A stretch of 23,991 nucleotides of DNA from Cyanobacteria bacterium UBA5018 (GTDB lineage Bacteria > Cyanobacteriota > Cyanobacteriia > PCC-6307 > Cyanobiaceae): positions 1,412 through 25,402 of the forward strand of contig DGYA01000018.1 of the NCBI GenBank assembly GCA_002396505.1, in the 5' to 3' direction. The notes below the pieces were generated by a model, which had not been told where the DNA came from, made no database searches, and saw nothing but the letters and a program-made list of their open reading frames with translations. Below are positions 1 through 6,817 of the stretch, in pieces. The translations under genes and the position numbers were made by a program. The number at the start of each line of letters is the position of its first letter. Position 1 is the first letter of the stretch.

Positions 1-234
1 TGACCAGCTCGATCGGCCCCTTCCGAAGCTTGGATCGCCGCTCTCATCTCCTTAAAAGCCCTGAGCGAAAATCGCTGGACTGGCGAATGCCAATTGGCCC
101 CACTGAAGTTGCCAAGGCCCACCCACCGGCGAATTCACCGACTGATCCCCCACCTGCCACCGTGATTTTTAGACACGCTGAACTGGATGGAGCCATCGCC
201 GCTCACACCAAAATTCAGCGCACCCCATCGAGGC
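1..234. other. Gene-free left edge
   Basis: No convincing coding region was found. The open frames here are short, lack recognisable domains, and overlap the dispersed repeat at 81-167. The stretch ends at the stop codon of the small membrane protein encoded on the minus strand at 235-444. Apart from the repeat I see nothing functional. Confidence 0.5.
81..167 (+). repeat. Dispersed repeat, copy 1
   Basis: This 87-bp stretch aligns with 8245-8332 in the same orientation, with most positions identical and a single 1-nt indel. The best-conserved core is GGCGAATTCACCGACTGAT. Similarity stops right after GTGATT in both copies, so the repeat has a sharp right boundary. It carries no gene. It may be the end of an old insertion sequence or a small non-autonomous element, but I could not identify a family, so this is inference. 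Confidence 0.7.
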
Positions 235-444
235 TCAGGGCTCAGGTTTGAGGAAACGGCCCGCCAGGCGCACGGCCAGAACCACTGCGGCGATGCCGTA
301 GGCGGCGAAGGTGATCCCCTGGCCGGTGGTGCCGGTTTCGTAGATGCCGCGTTGGAGCAGCACGAAATCGGCCAGGGAGGAGGCCGTGCCCCACAGCATC
401 ACCCAAACGCTTACGTAGGCAACACCTTTCAGGGTCGGGTTCAT
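235..444 (-). CDS. Small two-helix membrane protein
   Basis: This is a 69-residue protein of unknown function. The ATG at 444 is preferred because the frame upstream of it (to 513) is Cys/Pro-rich and not protein-like, while the downstream part is a compact membrane protein. Two hydrophobic segments are visible, at about residues 6-27 (around VAYVSVWVMLWGTASSLADF) and 43-60 (around ITFAAYGIAAVVLAVRLAG), joined by a short polar loop. The tail is basic (RFLKPEP). No strong Shine-Dalgarno sequence precedes the ATG. It sits downstream of the debranching-enzyme gene on the same strand but is separated from it by about 150 bases and a CAY repeat, so co-transcription is uncertain. I do not recognise a named family. 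Confidence 0.6.
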   Translation of the reverse strand: MNPTLKGVAYVSVWVMLWGTASSLADFVLLQRGIYETGTTGQGITFAAYGIAAVVLAVRLAGRFLKPEP

Positions 445-569
445 CGGCTCTTGGGGGCGGCAGGAGGAAGGGTCGCTGAAACCTAGGCAGCCGAAGGCCT
501 GATCTATGCGCACCTCGATCCCAGGCGGCAGGTTGATGAGCAGCCAAACGGCTGGTTTCTGCTGGCAAC

Positions 570-602
570 CACCACCACCACCACCATCACCACCATCATC
601 AT
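570..602. repeat. CAY trinucleotide microsatellite
   Basis: Eleven uninterrupted CAC/CAT triplets run here on the plus strand (GTG/ATG on the minus strand). The TGA stop of the debranching-enzyme gene (599-601) lies inside the run, so repeat-length changes would alter the 3' end of that gene or its 3' UTR. Read as His codons on the plus strand, the run belongs to no credible gene. Confidence 0.9.
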
Positions 603-2722
603 TTGCAGATCATTACATCCACACCCGAGGTACGGCGGCGCACGAGCACGCCGGTGTCGTGGTCGCTGCGGTGCAGCTGCAGGTCGATCTCCTCTTCGCC
701 AAGGCGCAGTCCAGAGATCTCGAGCAGATTGATTCCCTTGGGCAGCACGGGATTGCGGAACATCACCTGTACGCGGCCGCTCACCTGATCACGGCTGATG
801 GCCATGCCGGTGATCGACTCCATTAGGCCGAACACCGCACCACTGGCCCAGGCCTGGGGGCTGCAGGCCACCGGGTAATGGGTGGGCTCCTCATCCTCCC
901 GGCGCGCGAAACCGCAGAACAGCTCCGGCAGCCGGTACTGGGGCATGGCGCATGCCGTCTCGAACAGGCCAGTGATCACCCGCATCGCCTCACCCCGGTA
1001 GCCGTAGCGGGCCAGCCCAAGGCCGATCAGGGCATTGTCATGGGGCCAAACCGAGCCGTTGTGGTAACTCATCGGGTTGTAGCGCACCTCCCGTTCATCG
1101 AGGGTGCGCACCCCCCAACCGCTGAAGCTGGTGGGGGCCAGCAATTGCCGAGCGATTGACCCTGCTGCGGAGCGGCTGGCAATGCCGGTCCAGAGGCAGT
1201 GACCCGCATTCGAGGCCCTCACCACGCAGGGCTCCCCGGCGCCATCAAGGGCCAGCGCATAGCTGCCGATCGACGCGCACCAGTAGGCGTCATGGAAGCG
1301 ACGGCGCAGCTGGCGGGCCTCCTCCCGCAGCAGTTTTGCCTCAGCGCTCCGGCCAAAGCACTCTTCGATGGCGGCCATCGCATGACGGGCACCGTAGGCA
1401 TAGGCCTGCACCTCACACAGGGCGATGGAGCCCTGGGCCAAGCGGCCGTCAGCATGGTGAACGGCATCGTCGCTGTCCTTCCAGCCCTGGTTGCGCAGCC
1501 CTCCCTGGGCGGCGCAGAGGTAGCGCAGGAAGCCGTCCGGACTGCGGGCCTCCGCCATGCGAATCCAGGCCATGGCACTGTCGAGGGACGGCCGCAGGTT
1601 GTTGATGAAGTCCCGATCGTCGCTGCGCAGCAGGTAGTCACCCGCAAGCATCAGAAACAGGGGCGTGGCATCGACACTGCCGTAATAACGGCCGAAAGGC
1701 ACCTCTCCTAGGGCCGCCATCTCCCCCAGCCGGGCCTCATGGAGGATCTTGCCGCTTTCGGCATCACTCACGGGATCCTCGTGGCGGGCCTGCTGATCCG
1801 CCAGGAACCCCAGAACGCCCCGCGCCAGCCGGGGCTCCACCAAGAGCATCTGGCGGGCGGTGATCAGCCCGTCGCGGCCGAACGGGCAGCTGAACCAGGG
1901 GACGCCGGCATAGGGGTAAAGGCCGTGGTCCAGCTGGCTGGAGAGCAGGTGCACATCCGAGGTGGAGCGCGCCACCCAACAGTTGAAGGAGGGGTTATCG
2001 GTGCTGATCGAGGCGGTGAGCAGCCGGTTCAGTCGGAACCGCTCGACGGTGGCCAACAGGGCCGCATCAAAGGCCTCCTGGGGCGTGACCTCCGGACGGC
2101 CATGGGGGTGGAAATCAAGTTCAAGGCAGAAGCGGCGGGTGCAGCGGGGTTCGAGTTCGAGGGCGAAGTGCACCCTGGAATCCGACACCTCCAGCAACGG
2201 CAGCCCCAGACGCAAGAGCGTGCAGCGATCCTCACCATCCAGTCCGCGGTAGACCACCTCCAGGCTCTCGGAGGTGGTGCCATGCACGCTTGTGCCGCGG
2301 TGGCTGCGGTGGTGACCGCGCACCTCGAAGATGTCGCGGAAATCGGCATCAACCCGCAGGTTCATCGGCACCGTGACCGACGCCGAGGCATAACTGGTGA
2401 AGCAGAACTGTTGCAGCAGGCCCCTGGGGGTGAGCACGGAGCTGCGCTCCAGATGCACCGTGCCGGCTGGGGGAGACCCGGCGGCAATCCCATCGTTGCT
2501 GAGGTGGCTGACGTGCAGCCCCATCTCCTCCCGCTCGGTGGAGGAGAGCACCGTGGTGCCATGGCCCCAAATGGACAGCTCCAGCCGGCTCACATGGCGC
2601 ATGCCCCGGTGAAACACCCCCGAATCGGGATGGCTGGCGGGGCAAATCTCACCGCGTCGGTCCAGCATGGCGAAGGTCTCGCCATCCTTGAGCACGAAGG
2701 GGGGTAACTGATCAGGCCGCAT
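599..2722 (-). CDS. Amylo-alpha-1,6-glucosidase (glycogen debranching GDE family)
   Basis: This 707-residue protein has the two-domain layout of bacterial GDE-type debranching enzymes. An N-terminal beta-rich domain (about 8-200, GDE_N_bis type) is followed by an (alpha/alpha)6 barrel (about 230-640). Barrel motifs include PWFSCPFGRDGLI (275-287), GWKDSDDAV (413-421) and SYHNGSVWPHDNALI (552-566); the acidic residues in these segments are the expected catalytic or substrate-binding positions. The family cleaves alpha-1,6 glucosidic branches or related oligosaccharides in the cytosol, and no signal peptide is present. Its ATG overlaps the end of the upstream glycosyltransferase gene by 11 nt, implying translational coupling and a shared carbohydrate pathway. 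The stop lies within a CAY/RTG triplet repeat. The substrate could be something other than glycogen, because this branch of the family is often paired with a GT4 enzyme rather than with glgX or glgP. Confidence 0.85.
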   Translation of the reverse strand: MRPDQLPPFVLKDGETFAMLDRRGEICPASHPDSGVFHRGMRHVSRLELSIWGHGTTVLSSTEREEMGLHVSHLSNDGIAAGSPPAGTVHLERSSVLTPRGLLQQFCFTSYASASVTVPMNLRVDADFRDIFEVRGHHRSHRGTSVHGTTSESLEVVYRGLDGEDRCTLLRLGLPLLEVSDSRVHFALELEPRCTRRFCLELDFHPHGRPEVTPQEAFDAALLATVERFRLNRLLTASISTDNPSFNCWVARSTSDVHLLSSQLDHGLYPYAGVPWFSCPFGRDGLITARQMLLVEPRLARGVLGFLADQQARHEDPVSDAESGKILHEARLGEMAALGEVPFGRYYGSVDATPLFLMLAGDYLLRSDDRDFINNLRPSLDSAMAWIRMAEARSPDGFLRYLCAAQGGLRNQGWKDSDDAVHHADGRLAQGSIALCEVQAYAYGARHAMAAIEECFGRSAEAKLLREEARQLRRRFHDAYWCASIGSYALALDGAGEPCVVRASNAGHCLWTGIASRSAAGSIARQLLAPTSFSGWGVRTLDEREVRYNPMSYHNGSVWPHDNALIGLGLARYGYRGEAMRVITGLFETACAMPQYRLPELFCGFARREDEEPTHYPVACSPQAWASGAVFGLMESITGMAISRDQVSGRVQVMFRNPVLPKGINLLEISGLRLGEEEIDLQLHRSDHDTGVLVRRRTSGVDVMICK

Positions 2723-3797
2723 GGAGCAAGGGCGAAAGGATCCTGGATTCGGGGCGGATTCTGGAGCGGTGGTGCTGAATCAACCAGTGATAAAGCTGCT
2801 CATAGGCATTGGCCTGGCGCTCAACGCTGAAGCGGTCGTCGAAATCGGCGCGCACCCGCTGCCGCGACAGCCGGTCGATCCCACGCACCGCCAGCACCGC
2901 CGCCTCGATCGAATCCACAAGCACCCCATTGATGCCGTTGCGGATCACCTCCGGCGTGGAGCCGTTGCGCCAGGCGATCACCGGGGTTCCGCAGGCATTG
3001 GCTTCGATCATCACCAAACCGAAGGGCTCCGGCCAGTCGATCGGGAACAGCAGGGCAAGGGCACCGCCCAGCAATTCCTGTTTGCCAGCGTCATCCACCT
3101 CACCGATGAATTCCACCTCGGGGTGACTCTGCAACAGCGGCTCAATCACCGAATGGAAGTAGGCGTTGTCCACGGAATCCACCTTGGCCGCCACCTTCAA
3201 GGGCAGCCCCGCTTGGGTGGCAATAGCGATGGCGCGATCGAGCCGTTTCTCGGGGGACACCCGACCAACGAAGGCGAGATAGTCCCCGGGGTTGGGCTCG
3301 AAGCGGTAGAGGTGGGCCGGCAGACCATGGTGGACGGTGCCGATCCAGTGGGCCTGGGGCAATGGCAACCGCTGGGCGTCGGAGATGGACACCAACGGCA
3401 CCCGATCGAAATGGCGATGCAAAGCCGCCATTTCCGGAGCCGCCACAGGCCCGTGCATGGTGGTGAGATGGGGGCGATCGAGGCGGGCCGTAAGGGGGTA
3501 GTGGCCGTGGCCGGTATGAAAATGGAGGATGTCGAAGCGGTGCAACTGATCGGCCACGTGGTCGAGCTGAATCAGCGCCGGCACGCTGCGGTCGCCTTGG
3601 TAGCCGGAGCGGCGCAGGGCCTCGGGTACGCAGGCAAACAGTTCGGCGCTGGTGAGCGAATCGCCACTGGCAAACAGCACCACTTCGTGGCCACGGCGGA
3701 CCAATTCCTCAGTGAGGTAATGAACCACCCGTTCGGTGCCTCCATAACACCTGGGCGGAACACTTTCATCGAGTGGAGCAATCTGGGCGATGCGCAT
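2712..3797 (-). CDS. Glycosyltransferase family 4 protein
   Basis: This is a 361-residue GT-B fold glycosyltransferase. The ATG at 3797 (MRIAQIAPL) is preferred over an in-frame TTG at 3809 because family members start directly with the first beta strand. The N-terminal acceptor domain contains YGGTERVVHYL (about 18-28). The C-terminal nucleotide-sugar domain opens with FVGRVSPEKRLDRAI (about 176-190), and the E-x7-E retaining motif is seen as EPFGLVMIEA (about 257-266), followed by GTPVIAWRNGSTPEVI. It probably transfers a hexose from an NDP-sugar. It is the first gene of a two-gene operon with the debranching enzyme, overlapping it by 11 nt. Donor and acceptor cannot be read from the sequence. 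Confidence 0.88.
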   Translation of the reverse strand: MRIAQIAPLDESVPPRCYGGTERVVHYLTEELVRRGHEVVLFASGDSLTSAELFACVPEALRRSGYQGDRSVPALIQLDHVADQLHRFDILHFHTGHGHYPLTARLDRPHLTTMHGPVAAPEMAALHRHFDRVPLVSISDAQRLPLPQAHWIGTVHHGLPAHLYRFEPNPGDYLAFVGRVSPEKRLDRAIAIATQAGLPLKVAAKVDSVDNAYFHSVIEPLLQSHPEVEFIGEVDDAGKQELLGGALALLFPIDWPEPFGLVMIEANACGTPVIAWRNGSTPEVIRNGINGVLVDSIEAAVLAVRGIDRLSRQRVRADFDDRFSVERQANAYEQLYHWLIQHHRSRIRPESRILSPLLHAA

Positions 3798-4215
3798 TGT
3801 GCTGCTCAAATACGACTAATCACCAGGGCATGGGTCACGCAATCGACTGCACGATCCGCAGCCGAGACGTGAACGGGCGTAGGTGACCTAATACTAAGGA
3901 GAGAACGCTGCCTGAACCTGTTGCATATCAGCTGCAGACCGCCTGCCTCCAACCGTCAGCCCCACCGCTAAAGGAGCTACTGCTCCTGAGTTAGATCACT
4001 CCACGGGATGCTGCTTCGTCTACCCCAGCTGAAAACCAGGCCAAAGGCTTGGTGTCACTATGAATATTAGGCACATCTGCAGCAGTAAAATAACTATTTC
4101 AGGTCCATAGTGGAATTGGAGGAGCAATGGCGTGACCAGCGAAAGGATCTGCTTTGGTAGCGATCCAGCCGCTCCACCTGCTTTACCCTCGATCCCAAAC
4201 CTTGCGGACCCAATT
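3798..4215. other. Intergenic region between divergent GT4 and CsbD genes
   Basis: About 420 bases lie between two divergent genes, so both promoters should be here. A TAATACT box at 3889-3895 is a reasonable -10 candidate on the plus strand. A hairpin with stem AGGAGC/GCTCCT and loop TACT lies at 3972-3987. The part from about 4060 is AT-richer than the flanking genes. Frames through this region show no protein-like features. The open frame running into CsbD from 4132 looks like upstream read-through. Confidence 0.5.
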
Positions 4216-4401
4216 ATGAACAAGCTCCAATTCAAGGGTGAATGGCACGAGTTGAAAGGGAAACTCAGGCAGAAGTTTGCCGATCTCACCGATGATGACT
4301 TGAACTACGCCGAGGGTCAAGAAGAGGAATTACTAGGCCATTTGCAGAAGAAGCTCGGCAAGACCCAACAACAGATCTCAGAACTGGTTAATACCCCTTA
4401 G
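4216..4401 (+). CDS. CsbD family stress-response protein
   Basis: This 61-residue, highly charged protein begins MNKLQFKGEWHELKGKL, the typical CsbD opening (W, then LKGK-x-K), followed by the acidic stretch DLTDDDLNYAEGQEEELLG and a basic helix. CsbD-like proteins are small cytosolic proteins induced by general stress in many bacteria; their biochemical role is unknown. The ATG at 4216 matches the usual family start. A longer frame from 4132 has no family match and was not used. The DUF1328 gene starts 10 nt after the stop, so the two are probably co-transcribed. Confidence 0.88.
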   Translation: MNKLQFKGEWHELKGKLRQKFADLTDDDLNYAEGQEEELLGHLQKKLGKTQQQISELVNTP

Positions 4402-4411
4402 GTGCCATTTC

Positions 4412-4576
4412 ATGCTTAATTATGCCATAACGTTTTTCATCATTGCGATCGTGGCTGCCTTCCTTGGCTTTACTGGTATCGCCGGATCAGCTGCGAGCAT
4501 CGCCCAGCTCCTGTTTTTTGTGTTTCTAGTGCTTGCTGTTATTTCGTTTCTCACCGGTAGACGCGGCATCATGTAA
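4412..4576 (+). CDS. DUF1328 (YtjA-type) small membrane protein
   Basis: This is a 54-residue membrane peptide that short-ORF filters miss. It begins MLNYAITFFIIAIVAAFLGF and ends with the basic tail TGRRGIM. Two hydrophobic segments with a GIAGSA turn between them fit DUF1328, a conserved family of small inner-membrane proteins, often stress-associated, with no known biochemical role. AGGTG at 4400-4404 lies about 7 nt before the ATG and overlaps the CsbD stop codon, supporting both the start and co-translation with csbD. CsbD and DUF1328 genes are also found together in other bacteria. Confidence 0.85.
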   Translation: MLNYAITFFIIAIVAAFLGFTGIAGSAASIAQLLFFVFLVLAVISFLTGRRGIM

Positions 4577-4662
4577 ACAGCCACGCGAACAACGATTCGC
4601 CACTGGATTATTATGATCGCAATCAAATACCAAGTGGCCATCAATCAGTGAGTATTGAATGT

Positions 4663-4695
4663 TGATTGCTGATTGCTGATTGCTGATTGCTGAGC
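4663..4695 (+). repeat. TGATTGC heptanucleotide tandem repeat
   Basis: Four perfect head-to-tail copies of TGATTGC (4663-4690) are followed by a partial copy (TGAGC). The repeat lies between the DUF1328 gene and the secreted CsbD-like gene, about 80 nt upstream of the latter's ATG. It could therefore sit in its promoter or leader. A 7-bp unit is prone to slippage; any regulatory effect is inference. Confidence 0.9.
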
Positions 4696-4770
4696 ATCAT
4701 TGGGCATGAGGCACGAGCCGCTAATATTTTTCTTATCGATAAACCTCGTTATCACCAGGTCATTCTCACC

Positions 4771-5097
4771 ATGAATCACCAACTTCGCTTTGTGCGCCAG
4801 CTAGCTAGTGCTTGTCTTGGCATTGCCTTTAGCCTGCTGGCATTGATCGCCACGCCGGCATTGAGCTCTCCCGCCCAAGCCTCAGGATCATTTAGTATCA
4901 GCACCTCATTCCTGCCACTTGCCGCTACCGCTGGCCGCATCAAGGCTGACGCCAAGCAATTCGAGGGCAAGACCCAGGAATCGATTGGCAAGGTCACTGG
5001 CAACCAGGGAGATCGCCTCGCCGGCAAGGCGAAGCAAGCCGAGGCCAAAGTCCGAAATACCGTTGAAGACGTCAAGGACAAGGCTGGAATGGGATGA
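4771..5097 (+). CDS. Secreted CsbD-like protein
   Basis: This 108-residue protein starts at MNHQLRFVRQ. Residues 1-37 look like a signal peptide: basic start, hydrophobic core around ACLGIAFSLLALIATPAL, and a plausible cleavage after SPAQA. A short Ser-rich linker follows. The C-terminal half (about 60-108) is a charged CsbD-like helix with FEGKTQESIGKVTGNQGD and LAGKAKQAEAKVRNTVEDVK. Cyanobacterial CsbD-like proteins with an export signal are known, but their role is not. A longer TTG-initiated frame from 4687 would place the signal peptide internally and start inside the heptad repeat, so it is less likely. A terminator follows at 5212-5244. With the preceding two genes it forms a stress-type cluster. 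Confidence 0.8.
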   Translation: MNHQLRFVRQLASACLGIAFSLLALIATPALSSPAQASGSFSISTSFLPLAATAGRIKADAKQFEGKTQESIGKVTGNQGDRLAGKAKQAEAKVRNTVEDVKDKAGMG

Positions 5098-5211
5098 GCT
5101 GAAATCAGCGGCGACGCCTGGCATTCCAGTTGAACACACCAGGCGCGTCGCTTACATTCAGCAGCTTATTATTAAATGCAAAATAGGCTTTTCCAAGCCA
5201 ATTACCTTGTC

Positions 5212-5244
5212 GAGGAGTCCCAAGTTTAGGGCTCCTCTATTTTT
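5212..5244 (+). terminator. Rho-independent terminator after the CsbD cluster
   Basis: The GC-rich stem GAGGAGTCCC / GGGCTCCTC has one bulged T, a 7-nt loop (AAGTTTA), and a T-rich tail (TATTTTT). It lies about 115 nt downstream of the secreted CsbD-like gene on the same strand. Confidence 0.85.
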
Positions 5245-5398
5245 AGCAGAAGAGCTTGAGCCAAGGATCGCTATCCCCCAAAATTAATGATCGCCGAATC
5301 CGATCTGCTTGCAAGCAATGAATTTGTTCCAAGCCATTTATATCGCCAATCGGGCTACTCCACGAAGGCCTCCTTAATACTTATTGCTACTTTAAACT
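5245..5398. other. Convergent intergenic spacer
   Basis: This AT-richer spacer lies between the terminator of the plus-strand cluster and the 3' end of the DUF421 gene. I see no gene and no clear second terminator for the minus-strand gene. Together with 5098-5244 it makes a gene-free stretch of about 300 bases. Confidence 0.5.
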
Positions 5399-5866
5399 TC
5401 AGGAATGCCTAGGCAGCACGGTAATTGAACCGTTGTTTTCCAAAATGGCCACGTGCACATCTTCGATCGAATCGCAACCGGCAGCACGAATGGCGGTTTC
5501 AAGTTCGTGGCGGGTGAGTTGAGCATGCATCAGAACGTCGGGATACAATCTCCCATTGTGTACCAGTACTTCCGGGCGCCCTTCGATGAAGGTCTCAATG
5601 CGTTTACTGCGACTGGTTGCAAGGCCAACAAGAAAGTTGAGTCCCACGAGCGTCAAGGCAGAGACGAGTCCCCCTATCAGAGAGCTGTCACCACCATTCA
5701 TCGAGTTCTGCACGGCATTGGAGAGCACGAGCAAGAGAACAAGATCAAAGGTGGCGAGTTGACCAATCTGTCTTTTGCCCGTTAATCGCAGCAGAACGAG
5801 CAGAAATATGTAAACAACTGCTCCGCGTAGCACGAACTCCCAGATCGGGATGGCAACTGTCCACAT
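5399..5866 (-). CDS. DUF421 (YetF/YdfR-type) membrane protein
   Basis: This is a 155-residue protein. The N-terminal half carries three hydrophobic helices: around residues 8-28 (FVLRGAVVYIFLLVLLRL), 38-55 (FDLVLLLVLSNAVQNSM) and 62-83. The conserved junction TGKRQIGQLATFDLVLLL is typical of the family. The C-terminal soluble domain contains EGRPEVLVHNGRL, a Leu/Arg-rich helix (MHAQLTRHELETAIR) and VHVAILENNGSITVLPR, the usual DUF421 end. The family occurs widely in inner membranes, including spore-former YetF, without an assigned reaction. Length and ATG start are normal. It converges with the CsbD cluster and lies just beyond the last integron-like cassette. Confidence 0.85.
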   Translation of the reverse strand: MWTVAIPIWEFVLRGAVVYIFLLVLLRLTGKRQIGQLATFDLVLLLVLSNAVQNSMNGGDSSLIGGLVSALTLVGLNFLVGLATSRSKRIETFIEGRPEVLVHNGRLYPDVLMHAQLTRHELETAIRAAGCDSIEDVHVAILENNGSITVLPRHS

Positions 5867-6074
5867 GCAGCAGTCCTAGTTGGGCAATGAGGCCAGTTTA
5901 GGCTCGGCTCTAGGAGTTTGTCGCCAATAGAGCAGCGAGCCGCCGGCCACTGCGATTCGTTAGCTGAGGCGAACCACTAAATGGTTCCTGAGGTTTTTCG
6001 GGGGTTGCCCAACGACTTGGGCCTCCGTTATCTCTGGCCGCTTTTGAGCCAGCTGGGGGTAACTCAGCACTGGG
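5867..6074. other. Spacer between DUF421 gene and cassette remnant
   Basis: No gene is supported. A hairpin with stem GAACCA/TGGTTC (5971-5987, loop CTAAA), followed by a TTTTT run at 5993-5997 on the plus strand, could be a weak terminator. An imperfect dyad with GTTATC and GGTAAC ends lies at about 6027-6063. The stretch may be decayed cassette DNA. Confidence 0.4.
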
Positions 6075-6165
6075 CTCAGACGCTGCCCCTGAGTGGCAGG
6101 CAAGGTACCTACGGTGGCGCAGCAGAGTGTTTGTGGAGGCCTATCCACCCAGGGGCTGGTTAGAC
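6075..6165 (-). other. attC-like site 2, degraded
   Basis: On the minus strand the site opens with GTCTAAC (6165-6159), a perfect RYYYAAC R'' box containing the TAA stop of the HigA-type antitoxin. The L-like arms pair: GCCCCTGGGTGG (about 6156-6145) with CCACTCAGGGGC (about 6096-6085), 11 pairs plus one G/T. The expected R' GTTRRRY reads GTCTGAG (6081-6075), so it has at least two substitutions and should be a poor recombination site. Span is 91 bp, within the known attC range. Confidence 0.5.
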
Positions 6166-6468
6166 AGCCATCTTCGCCTCGTCCACAGCAGTGACATGCA
6201 ATTCCAAACCCAGCGCCGAAATCACCTTCAATACTGTTGCCAGCTCAGGATTGCCCGAACAGGATAACGACTTGTATAGACTTTCCCTGCCAAGGCCAGC
6301 ATCACGGGCAACTTGGCTCATCCCTTTAGCCCTAGCTATATCGCCTAAGGCAGCTGCAACAAGCTGAGGATCACCATCCTGCAGTGCGGCTTCTAAATAA
6401 GCCGCAACATCATCAGCAGTGCGAAGGTGTGTGGCGGGGTCCCAGATTGTCATGGTGGTTTTGGTCAT
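6160..6468 (-). CDS. HigA-type addiction module antidote (TIGR02684 family)
   Basis: This 102-residue protein is the antitoxin of a toxin-first type II module. The N-terminal part (WDPATHLRTADDVAAYLEAA) is typical of this antidote family. Residues about 45-95 form a Cro/C1-type helix-turn-helix: DIARAKGMSQVARDAGLGRE, then LYKSLSCSGNPELATVLKVI. The usual ending SALGLELHVTA is present. By family knowledge it binds and neutralises the RelE-like toxin and represses its own promoter. An AGGAG ribosome site lies 5 nt before the ATG and overlaps the toxin stop codon (TAGGAG), coupling the two genes. Its TAA stop lies in the R'' core of attC-like site 2, the mark of a gene cassette. Confidence 0.9.
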   Translation of the reverse strand: MTKTTMTIWDPATHLRTADDVAAYLEAALQDGDPQLVAAALGDIARAKGMSQVARDAGLGRESLYKSLSCSGNPELATVLKVISALGLELHVTAVDEAKMAV

Positions 6469-6473
6469 TGGAT

Positions 6474-6480
6474 TCTCCTA
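6474..6480 (-). promoter_or_regulatory. Ribosome binding site overlapping toxin stop
   Basis: On the minus strand the sequence TAGGAGA combines the TAG stop of the toxin gene with a strong AGGAG ribosome site for the antidote ATG at 6468. Such coupling helps keep the antitoxin in excess of the toxin. Confidence 0.8.
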
Positions 6481-6768
6481 GAGATTTCGAGCAAGGTCTT
6501 TGGCGAGACGAATATCCTTGTCTTGGGAACTCTTGTCGCCGCCTGCAAGCAGGATGACGACGGCATCTCCCTGCTTAGTCAGATAGATCCGATAGCCGGG
6601 GCCATAATGAATCCGCAGCTCTGAGTCGCCATCTCCTACGGGGCGGATATCTCCTGAGTTGCCAAGGGAGAGCCGTCTGATCCGGATGTCGATACGAGCC
6701 CTTGCAGTCCGGTCACGCAGGGCAGCAAACCACGCGGCATAGGCAGGCGTCTCCCTGATTTCAAGCAT
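6478..6768 (-). CDS. RelE/ParE-superfamily toxin (Gp49/HigB-like killer protein)
   Basis: This is a 96-residue toxin of the TIGR02683 addiction-module killer group. Recognisable features are FAALRDRTARARIDIRIRRL, then GNSGDIRPVGDGDSELRIHY, then GPGYRIYLTKQGDAVVILLA and the closing GGDKSSQDKDIRLAKDLAR. In the family these proteins cleave mRNA, usually at the ribosome; GxGYRIYF-type and GGDKxxQ segments form the conserved core. The gene comes first, nine bases before the antidote, which is the usual order here. GAGG lies just before the ATG. The gene begins about 50 nt after the GTTAGAC end of attC-like site 1, so it is the first gene of that cassette. It appears intact. Confidence 0.9.
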   Translation of the reverse strand: MLEIRETPAYAAWFAALRDRTARARIDIRIRRLSLGNSGDIRPVGDGDSELRIHYGPGYRIYLTKQGDAVVILLAGGDKSSQDKDIRLAKDLARNL

Positions 6769-6817
6769 GCCTCACTGTATCCCATGAGATACGGATGCGC
6801 AACCGGCTGCTTGGTCT

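Noticed and set aside
506..826. Plus-strand frame with a poly-Pro run over the CAY microsatellite
   Set aside because: Most of it is antisense to the debranching-enzyme gene and its composition comes from the repeat.
1739..2707. Long plus-strand open frame opposite the debranching enzyme
   Set aside because: It is antisense to a well-supported enzyme, with no recognisable motif or start signal.
2721..3872. Long plus-strand open frame opposite the GT4 gene
   Set aside because: It mirrors the real GT4 gene, is His/Gly/Val-rich without domains, and is explained by high GC codon use.
3968..3997. Hairpin with GTTAGAT near the CsbD cluster as another attC
   Set aside because: It fits GTTRRRY on one side only, and at under 30 bp is far too short for an attC. 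The hairpin itself may be real.
4132..4215. N-terminal extension of the first CsbD protein
   Set aside because: CsbD proteins start with the MxxxxFKGxWxxLKGK pattern; the extension is unlike any family member.
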